Shown in pieces: positions 51,305 to 58,344 of a DNA stretch of 64,000 nucleotides. The DNA is from Fluviicola sp. Lineage in GTDB: Bacteria > Bacteroidota > Bacteroidia > Flavobacteriales_D > Crocinitomicaceae. Each line of letters starts with the position of its first letter. The stretch's first letter is position 1. The notes under the pieces are model-generated. The model saw nothing but the letters and a program-made list of their open reading frames with translations. It was not told the origin of the DNA and did no database searches. The stretch spans positions 1,302,001-1,366,000 of the forward strand of contig NZ_JBCNJT010000002.1 of assembly GCF_039596395.1 (NCBI RefSeq), read 5' to 3'. Both the position numbers and the translations under genes were made by a program.

Positions 51305-52459
51305 TTATGCCAATGCCTGTTTCAAATCTGCGATCAGGTCGTCTACGTGCTCAACGCCAACGCTCAACCGCAATAAGTTGTCCACAACGCCTGCTTTTTC
51401 GCGCTCTTCCTTCGGAATAGAAGCGTGTGTCATGGTTGCCGGGTGATTGATCAGTGATTCCACACCTCCCAAAGATTCTGCCAGTGAAAATACCTGGAAG
51501 GAAGAAGCAACACGATACGTGTTTTCAATGCTTTTATCTTTTAGAACGATGGAGATCATTCCGCCGAAATCACGCATTTGTTTTTTAGCAATTTCGTGGT
51601 TCGGATGTTCCGGGAAACCTGGCCAGTACACTTTTTCAATGGCCGGATGGTCTTTCAGGAAATGAGCGATCTGTTTTCCGTTCTCGCAATGACGCTGCAT
51701 GCGTAGGTGCAGGGTTTTGATTCCTCTGAGTACCAAAAAAGAATCCATCGGGCCCGGATTTGCCCCGGAACTGTTCAGGATAAAGTACAATTGTTCGTGG
51801 ATCGCAGTGTCGTTGGTGATCAAAGCACCCATTACTACATCCGAGTGGCCACCCAGGTATTTGGTAACCGAATGCATCACGATCGTAGCTCCCAGATCCA
51901 AAGGATTTTGTAAATAGGGAGAAGCGAATGTATTGTCGGCAACCAGGATGATATTGTTCGCTTTTGCAATGTTTGCAACCGCTTCGATATCGATGATCTG
52001 CATGGTTGGATTCGTTGGAGTTTCCGCCCAGATCAATTTGGTGTTTGCATTGATGTATTGCTTGACATTTTCAGCGTTGGTCAAATCGATGAAGTGAAAT
52101 TTGATCCCGAATTTCTCATAGATTTTCGTAAACAAACGGTATGTTCCTCCATATAAATCGTCACCTGTAATGACTTCGTCGCCCGGCTTCAATAATTTCA
52201 AAACGGCATCCGTAGCTGCAACACCACTGCTGAAACACACACAATGTTTCCCGTTTTCCAATGCTGCAATGTTTGCCTGAAGTGCTTCGCGCGTCGGGTT
52301 TTTCCCTCTGGCGTATCCGTAACCTTTATTTACTCCCGGAGATTCCTGGACGTAAGTGGAAGTTTGAAAAATGGGAGTCATGATTGCTCCGGTAGTTTCG
52401 TCGGGATGTACGCCTGCGTGAATTGCTTTAGTACCGAATTTCATATCTTGTTCTTTCAT
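51305..52459 (-). CDS. Trans-sulfuration PLP enzyme (cystathionine gamma-synthase/lyase type)
   Basis: 384 residues from the ATG at 52459 (an ATG at 52444, MKFGTKAIHAG, fits the family start equally well). Cys/Met-metabolism PLP family: IFQTSTYVQESPG, GYGYARGKNPTREALQ (cofactor phosphate contact from the neighbouring subunit), FSSGVAAT, WAETPTNPTMQI, VADNTFASPY and the PLP lysine Lys200 in HSVTKYLGGHSDV. It either joins O-succinyl/acetyl-homoserine with cysteine or splits cystathionine; sequence motifs alone do not separate the two. Flanked on both sides by nearly identical palindromes C and D. Confidence 0.92.
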   Translation of the reverse strand: MKEQDMKFGTKAIHAGVHPDETTGAIMTPIFQTSTYVQESPGVNKGYGYARGKNPTREALQANIAALENGKHCVCFSSGVAATDAVLKLLKPGDEVITGDDLYGGTYRLFTKIYEKFGIKFHFIDLTNAENVKQYINANTKLIWAETPTNPTMQIIDIEAVANIAKANNIILVADNTFASPYLQNPLDLGATIVMHSVTKYLGGHSDVVMGALITNDTAIHEQLYFILNSSGANPGPMDSFLVLRGIKTLHLRMQRHCENGKQIAHFLKDHPAIEKVYWPGFPEHPNHEIAKKQMRDFGGMISIVLKDKSIENTYRVASSFQVFSLAESLGGVESLINHPATMTHASIPKEEREKAGVVDNLLRLSVGVEHVDDLIADLKQALA

Positions 52460-52511
52460 AGAAAATGAGTTCAATTTTACAGAATCACAAAGTTAATTTC
52501 TTTTTTCGATG

Positions 52512-52543
52512 TAGTAGGGGCGAAAAATTTTTCGCCCCTACTA
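52512..52543. repeat. 32-bp perfect palindrome, GTAGGG family (copy D)
   Basis: Sixteen-base arms TAGTAGGGGCGAAAAA / TTTTTCGCCCCTACTA, perfect and without a loop. It lies in the divergent spacer between the PLP-enzyme gene (start 52459) and the helicase gene (start 52572), 28 bp before the latter. Confidence 0.9.
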
Positions 52544-52571
52544 GTTTTGACTATTTTCGCTAAGCAATTCA

Positions 52572-55500
52572 ATGAGTTATTCAAGCGGAAATATCAGCGA
52601 CTTTATTCATGCCTTATCGGACATGCCGAAAACGGACATGCTGGTAAACCTGTCGGAAGCTGCTCATGCACTGGTTCAGTTGGAGGAATTGCCCGCGGCT
52701 AAATTCCAGGTTTCGTTGGAAGACAAGTGGAAAACAATCTGGCAAACTGCGAATAAATTCCGGCTGGAATCTGATGTGAATGCACTATGCCTGGTTCTTG
52801 GAACCGTTTCTTCGGATATCCGCACCGGGTTGATCAAATCTCCCTTGCTGATCGTTCCGCTGACCTGGGAGTATGTCCGGATTACGAACACGCTTCAACT
52901 GGAATTGCTGGAAGAATCAACAGAAATAAATCCATACATCCGGTTTCTTTATTCCGAGCTGAACAAGGAATCACTGAATGAGCTACCGGAAGATCTGAGC
53001 TTGCCGGAAAAACTGGAATGGGTCATGAATCAGTTCCGGGAGTTGAACCTGGAAGTAGAATATTCTTCTGAAATTCACATAGGCAATTTTCACTATCACC
53101 GTTTTCACCTCCTGCGCGAGTTGGAAGGCATCGAGCGGTCGGAAACGAAAAGTGCGTTGGTGGAACAATTGCTGGGACATGATTTTGAACCGGCCAAAAA
53201 CCTGGAATTATCTCCCGGTTTGATTTACCCGGCAGATGCAGACCAAAAACGGGTTTTCGATCTGTTAAACACGAAAAACACCTTGCTGCAAGGCCCTCCG
53301 GGAACAGGAAAATCGCAGGTTTTGATCAATATTCTCGGTAAATCTCTAAAAAGTAAGCTGAAGACTTTGGTTGTCTCCGAGAAGAAAGTGGCGCTGGACG
53401 TCCTGGTCAAAAAGCTTTCCGAACTGGAATTAGACCCCTTCGCATTCGTTGTTCACAGTCAAACCAAATCAAAGGATTTGCTGGGGCAACTAAAGACGAC
53501 CTGGAATTTACTCGAAAGCGGAAAAATGCAATCTGCACAGAATCTCAGGATTTCGGAACAGCTTCACGCCAACCTGCAATTACTGCTTGATCGTCTGAAT
53601 ACAGCGGATTATTTTGCCGGGGCTTCTTACAAAGAACTCCAGGATTTGCTTCATGAAACCCCTGTTCAAAAAGCGAAATTTTCCAGCCTTGTTCCAACTA
53701 TCGACGAGTGGCTCAGATACAAACCGTTGATCCGGAAAGTGGACGCACAATTGGGCTTTTCCAAACTAAAAGGGCTCAAACCTGCATTTTTTGAAAAATG
53801 GAACGGCGATCAGCTCATCCGGAACAATCTGGCGAGACTGGATTTGCTGCAGTCGAAATTGGACGGGTTGGTCTCATTCGGTGATTTGGAAAATACGATT
53901 GCTGTTTTGGGACGTTGCCAATTGGTTGAGAACGAACAATACAAAGCATATAGCCAGCTTCTTTCGAAACCCAAAGAGTGGAAGAAATTCCAAAAGCAGG
54001 TTCAATTGATGAAAGATCTGAGCGACCGGTTGGTTTCGGTCCAATCGGAAAACCGGATCTGGAAACAGGAACCTTCGAAAAGCCAGTTGGAATCCTGGGA
54101 ACAGGCCACAAGCTGGTTGCAGCTTCGAAAGCGCAGAAAAGCGATTGCGAAATTACTGAACGATCCGTCTGTTTTACCTGAGATTGCATTGCAAAACTGG
54201 AAAAACTACCTGGCAGAAATGCAAAAATGGCGGGAACTGGAATCCTATTTTCGTGAATTGGGCCTCGGCGCAAACAGCCACGCCCTGGAAATGGGCATGT
54301 TGTATGCTTCCAGCCTGGAAAAAGAAAGCGGTTCCGTATTAAGTGAAATTGCCGGCTGGACCAGCGAAAAACGCCAAGCCATTATCGGGTCCGCTTCAGA
54401 GCTCAAACAATTGAGAACCGACCTGGTCCGTCATTTTGAATTGAAAGGTGAGGTGGTTCTGTTTGACTTTTTAAAGCAAAAGCAAGCCGAATTTGTGGAA
54501 TTGAGCAGTGTTTACGAAGACCTGAAACAACTTCCGCGCTTTTTCTTCACGCTGTTGGATGAGATGAATACCTGGGAAGAATTGCAGGCCATGATCCTGT
54601 TCAGTTCCCTGAGAAAAATCGAATCGGTTAATCCGGAGATTGTCAAATTTTCCGGTGAAACCCTGAAAGATCGCTTAGAGACCCTGATAGAAACCGAGAA
54701 CACCGAGTTCTTCGATTTTGCCGCTTCACTGCGGGTACAAATCCAAAATCAATTTGCGGAATACGAAGAATTGCTGCGAACGCCGGCTCAAAAACTATCT
54801 GCCGCACAAAAGGAACGCAAAGCCCGTTTGAAAAAAGGCAAATCGCTGTTGGTGAAAGAATTCGGGAAAAGCCGGAACCACATTACGATCCGGAACCTGA
54901 TCGCAAGCGAAGCGAAAGAGTGGGTGCAATTGCTCATCCCGGTTTGGCTGGCAACTCCGAACCAGGTGGCAGATCATTTTCCGCTGGAAACAGGATTGTT
55001 TGATCTCGTACTTTTCGATGAAGCCAGTCAGCTTCCGTTGCCGGGAGCGCTCGGTTCCTTGTTCCGTTCCAAAAGAGCATTGGTCGCCGGAGACGAACAA
55101 CAGATGGCGCCGTCTTCCTATTTCGGGAAGAATTTCGGCTTCCACGATTTGCTGCATCAGGCTTCTTTTTATTTTGAACGTGTTCCGTTGCGCCATCATT
55201 ACCGCTCGGAATACCCGGAATTGATCCACTTTTCCAACCAGCATTTTTATAAGAACGAATTGATTGTTTATCCTTCTCCGCAGCGCAAACAGGTACTTTT
55301 TCACCACTACGTGGAAAACGGAATTTTCGAAGAGCGGAAAAACATGCCCGAAGCAAAAGCCGTTGCAGACTTTCTCGAAACTTACCAGAACTGGGACCGG
55401 CAAATCATCGGAATCGTGGCTTTTTCGGAAGAACAATTGAAAACGATCTGGAAAGCCTGTTCGGCAAAAGTTCAGGAACTCATTACCACCAAACAGGAAG

Positions 55501-55943
55501 AAAATACCTTCTTCTTCAAAACACTGGAAAATGTGCAGGGCGACGAAGCTGATTGCCTGATCATCAGTTTGGGCTACGCGCGAAACCCGGAAGGATCTTT
55601 CCAGATGCGTTTCGGTCCGCTGAACCAGGCCAACGGCCACAAGCGCCTGAATGTTTTGTTGACCCGCGCCAGACGGGAAATGCACTTTTTCACGTCCGTC
55701 AGAGCAATGGATTTTGAATTATCCGACAACGAATCGGTGAACCTGTTGCGCCGGTTCCTGCAGGATCTGGAAGCTTACCAGTTCTCTGAAAGAGCATTCC
55801 TTTTCCCCTACAACCTCGAAACAGAAATTATCGAAGGCCACCGGGTGCGTTTTAAAAACAGCTACTTCCAAATTCCCAATGGCCAGGACCTGGTAACCTT
55901 CCATCGCGTCATGAAACAGCGTGGCTGGCAACTCGAATACTAA
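52572..55943 (+). CDS. Superfamily 1 (Upf1-like) helicase with DUF4011-like N-terminus
   Basis: 1123 residues. N-terminal region about 1-210 has the DUF4011-like sequence RTGLIKSPLLIVPLTWEYV. Walker A is GPPGTGKS at 241-248, followed by a long helical insertion (about 300-790) rich in coiled-coil heptads. Walker B is LFDEASQ with Asp816-Glu817, then motif III LVAGDEQQMAPSSYF, motif IV/V region ENVQGDEADCLIISLGYAR (Gln989) and motif VI RLNVLLTRARREM (Arg1025). These fit AAA_11/AAA_12 SF1B helicases. The C-terminal nuclease domain (MTES_1575-like) that many long DUF4011 helicases carry is not seen. Probable nucleic acid translocase; could serve in repair or in defence. No partner gene on either side. 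Confidence 0.9.
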   Translation: MSYSSGNISDFIHALSDMPKTDMLVNLSEAAHALVQLEELPAAKFQVSLEDKWKTIWQTANKFRLESDVNALCLVLGTVSSDIRTGLIKSPLLIVPLTWEYVRITNTLQLELLEESTEINPYIRFLYSELNKESLNELPEDLSLPEKLEWVMNQFRELNLEVEYSSEIHIGNFHYHRFHLLRELEGIERSETKSALVEQLLGHDFEPAKNLELSPGLIYPADADQKRVFDLLNTKNTLLQGPPGTGKSQVLINILGKSLKSKLKTLVVSEKKVALDVLVKKLSELELDPFAFVVHSQTKSKDLLGQLKTTWNLLESGKMQSAQNLRISEQLHANLQLLLDRLNTADYFAGASYKELQDLLHETPVQKAKFSSLVPTIDEWLRYKPLIRKVDAQLGFSKLKGLKPAFFEKWNGDQLIRNNLARLDLLQSKLDGLVSFGDLENTIAVLGRCQLVENEQYKAYSQLLSKPKEWKKFQKQVQLMKDLSDRLVSVQSENRIWKQEPSKSQLESWEQATSWLQLRKRRKAIAKLLNDPSVLPEIALQNWKNYLAEMQKWRELESYFRELGLGANSHALEMGMLYASSLEKESGSVLSEIAGWTSEKRQAIIGSASELKQLRTDLVRHFELKGEVVLFDFLKQKQAEFVELSSVYEDLKQLPRFFFTLLDEMNTWEELQAMILFSSLRKIESVNPEIVKFSGETLKDRLETLIETENTEFFDFAASLRVQIQNQFAEYEELLRTPAQKLSAAQKERKARLKKGKSLLVKEFGKSRNHITIRNLIASEAKEWVQLLIPVWLATPNQVADHFPLETGLFDLVLFDEASQLPLPGALGSLFRSKRALVAGDEQQMAPSSYFGKNFGFHDLLHQASFYFERVPLRHHYRSEYPELIHFSNQHFYKNELIVYPSPQRKQVLFHHYVENGIFEERKNMPEAKAVADFLETYQNWDRQIIGIVAFSEEQLKTIWKACSAKVQELITTKQEENTFFFKTLENVQGDEADCLIISLGYARNPEGSFQMRFGPLNQANGHKRLNVLLTRARREMHFFTSVRAMDFELSDNESVNLLRRFLQDLEAYQFSERAFLFPYNLETEIIEGHRVRFKNSYFQIPNGQDLVTFHRVMKQRGWQLEY

Positions 55944-56013
55944 CCGGAAGTTTATTTCGGTAATTTCCAACCATTTACTTTTTGCTGCATCTTATCGAAA
56001 GTGTAACCTTTTT

Positions 56014-56021
56014 TACATTTG
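56014..56021 (+). promoter_or_regulatory. -7 promoter box for the type-B T9SS gene
   Basis: TACATTTG matches TAnnTTTG exactly and ends 24 bp before the ATG at 56046. No clear -33 box at 17-19 bp. Confidence 0.5.
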
Positions 56022-56045
56022 TGTTAAATCAATTATTCACAAACG

Positions 56046-56990
56046 ATGCGGTACTACTATTCAAGATACGTGAAAATATTTCTAACAATTCTAATATCTA
56101 TTTTTTCTGAACAAATGCTTTTGGCTCAGTCAAAATCACTAGTGAATATGAGTAATGGTGATATTTATATCTGTAGTGATAATTGTTGTTTGGAATTTTA
56201 TGCAAAACTTCCTATGTTTAACGATATAGCTTATGTCAACGATAAAATATATGCCGTTGATGCAAACCTAAACGTTATAGATTTTAACTCAAAACAATTA
56301 ATAAGTTCCTTTCCTATTTATAACATAAATGGAGATCAAATATTTAGCGATGGCTTGGAAATAGTAAATGATAGTTTATTATTTCTGGATGACGAGACAG
56401 ATCTTTATTGTTTTAATTTGAATACAAATAGTATTCAATTTGTAGGCAATACGGGATATTATTGTTCTGGAGATCTGCTATTCCTTAACAATAAATTATT
56501 CATGACAACTGATTCGAATCAGCTGATAGAAATAGAATTGAGTTCTTTTTATGCCATTGTCAATGTAACAGTTGTAGATAACCTTTCTATAGGTTCCGTG
56601 TTTGGACTTTCAAAGATTAATGACGCTTCCGAATTACTCTTATTTAGTGGTTTATCATTGTACAAAGCAAATGCTATTTCTAAAGAATGCAGCAAGGTTT
56701 GCAATTTGACATCGTCTGTTAATGGGGCTAGTTATTATGGAGAGAAAGGAATATGTACAGATTATCCAAATATAATTACGCCAAATAATGATGGCGTTAA
56801 TGACTTATGGGAATTCTCTTTAGCCTCAAAAGCTCAATTGGAAATTATAAATCGTTGGGGAAATTTAATTTATAAAGTCGAAGGTAATATGCTTTCGTGG
56901 GATGGAGCGGATTGTCCAGATGGCATTTACTTCTACCGAATAACTACTAAGGAAAACATCGAATCCGGATATATCCAACTGATTCGATAA
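56046..56990 (+). CDS. Secreted beta-propeller-like protein with type B T9SS (CHU_C) tail
   Basis: 314 residues. Signal peptide about 8-28 (YVKIFLTILISIFSEQMLLAQ). Residues 30-235 form repeated four-strand-like units (GDIYICSDNCCLEFYAKL, NDKIYAVDANLNVIDF, NDSLLFLDDETDLYCFNL, NNKLFMTTDSNQLIEIEL), as in a small beta-propeller. The last about 80 residues are the gliding-motility-associated C-terminal (type B) sorting domain: PNIITPNNDGVNDLWEF, NRWGNLIYKVEG, DGIYFYRI. Codons and base composition are far more AT-rich than in the flanking helicase gene. Exported to the surface; function unknown. Confidence 0.85.
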   Translation: MRYYYSRYVKIFLTILISIFSEQMLLAQSKSLVNMSNGDIYICSDNCCLEFYAKLPMFNDIAYVNDKIYAVDANLNVIDFNSKQLISSFPIYNINGDQIFSDGLEIVNDSLLFLDDETDLYCFNLNTNSIQFVGNTGYYCSGDLLFLNNKLFMTTDSNQLIEIELSSFYAIVNVTVVDNLSIGSVFGLSKINDASELLLFSGLSLYKANAISKECSKVCNLTSSVNGASYYGEKGICTDYPNIITPNNDGVNDLWEFSLASKAQLEIINRWGNLIYKVEGNMLSWDGADCPDGIYFYRITTKENIESGYIQLIR

Positions 56991-57341
56991 CTTGTAACAA
57001 ATGCCAAATAATTCATTAACAATATGATTATAAAACTTAAAACTAAAGTTATAGCGTAAAAATTCCAACTATTCACCAATGAAGTCATCTAACGATTGTT
57101 AGTTGTTTGCAGGATGCAGACACTTTATTTTATCCATTGAGAATGGACCGTTACCCGGAAGGTTGTACTACTATTATTCACTAAACTATCACTGAGCGTA
57201 TGAAAACATAATCCAACCTATTTGCATGAAACACATCTTTGTAAAGATGGCAATGTTTCCTTATCGCTTTGATGTGAGATCAAGCGAACTATTTTACTAA
57301 ATTTCCCGAACTTCGGGAACAACTATTAACAAACTTATCAA
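56991..57341. other. 351-bp AT-rich intergenic region
   Basis: No supported gene. It holds several short repeats of ATTCA and a stem-loop TTCCCG / CGGGAA at 57303-57319 with loop AACTT, just upstream of the TTG start of the next gene, where it could affect translation. A TTTGTAAAGATGG stretch near 57240 resembles no listed site. Nothing else recognised. Confidence 0.5.
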
Positions 57342-58334
57342 TTGATAAAACCTGCTTTTTATATCACTATTTTACTTTTTGTTCTTCTGAATCACTCGCA
57401 GGCTCAGCCAAATCTGATTTATAATGGCGATTTTGAGGAGTATTCTAGTTGTCCACAATATGAAAGTTCCCCATTTCAAAATCCAAAGGAAATAGAAAAG
57501 TGTATTGGATGGAAAGCTCCTACTTATGGTACAAGCGATTATTTCAATACATGCGCTACGAATCCAACAATATCTGTACCAGCCAATGCCTTAGGAATTC
57601 AAAATCCATATTCTGGGAATGGATATCTTGGAGGGTCTTTTACAAATTATGGCGGTGGTGCTGGAAACGATGGTTACTCCGGGATTATGTGGTGGGAATA
57701 CATACAAGGACAACTGATTTCTCAATTGGAGGAAAACAAAATATATAAACTTTCAATGGAAGTGTCACTGGCAGAATATTCTGATTTAATGATAAATGAA
57801 ATCGGAGCTTATTTCTCCGATTTTCCTATTTCCAGTCCAAACACTGCTGCTTTAACAGTTAATCCACAGTGTGTTTTTTACAATTCCAATCATTTTGGGG
57901 ACACTTTAAACTGGCAGTATGTTGAGACAATTTTCATCGCGAGTGGACACGAACGATATGTGACTATTGGTAATTTTCGGAACGATACATCAACAGACAC
58001 TTTACGTCGTTATGACATTTCCCCTACATATGTTAATCCATATGTTACCTATTTCTATATCGATAATGTTGTTCTAACAAGTGTTAACATAGACATACCT
58101 AATATATTTACACCTAATAATGACGGAATCAATGATTTATGGAGTCTTCCATTTTCAGATGCCTCAAAAAAAGTTTCAATACTAAACCGTTGGGGAAATT
58201 TAATTTATGAAAATGATTTGGAAAATTTCGCATGGGATGGGAAAACTCAAAAAGGTGAAGAATGTTTGGATGGAATATACTTTTACAGAATTAATAATAC
58301 GAACATAGCAGGTTTTATCCAATTGGTGAGGTAA
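57342..58334 (+). CDS. Secreted jelly-roll protein with type B T9SS (CHU_C) tail
   Basis: 330 residues. The start is TTG (57342): a stop codon lies in frame at 57327-57329, no ATG precedes the signal peptide (IKPAFYITILLFVLLNHSQAQ), and the next Met is deep in the mature protein. Residues 22-245 match the Bacteroidota galactose-binding-like module that starts NLIYNGDFEEYSSCPQ and includes CIGWKAPTYGTSDYFNTC and YIDNVVLT. Residues 250-330 are the type B sorting domain (IFTPNNDGINDLWSL, NRWGNLIYENDL, DGIYFYRI). It shares its tail and its AT-rich composition with the gene at 56046. 10 bp before the fibre gene, so the two are probably co-transcribed. Confidence 0.85.
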   Translation: MIKPAFYITILLFVLLNHSQAQPNLIYNGDFEEYSSCPQYESSPFQNPKEIEKCIGWKAPTYGTSDYFNTCATNPTISVPANALGIQNPYSGNGYLGGSFTNYGGGAGNDGYSGIMWWEYIQGQLISQLEENKIYKLSMEVSLAEYSDLMINEIGAYFSDFPISSPNTAALTVNPQCVFYNSNHFGDTLNWQYVETIFIASGHERYVTIGNFRNDTSTDTLRRYDISPTYVNPYVTYFYIDNVVLTSVNIDIPNIFTPNNDGINDLWSLPFSDASKKVSILNRWGNLIYENDLENFAWDGKTQKGEECLDGIYFYRINNTNIAGFIQLVR

Positions 58335-58344
58335 CACCAATTCA

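Noticed and set aside
54795-55685. 296-codon open frame on the minus strand inside the helicase gene
   Set aside because: Antisense shadow of a coding region with clear helicase motifs; the predicted protein has no recognisable features.
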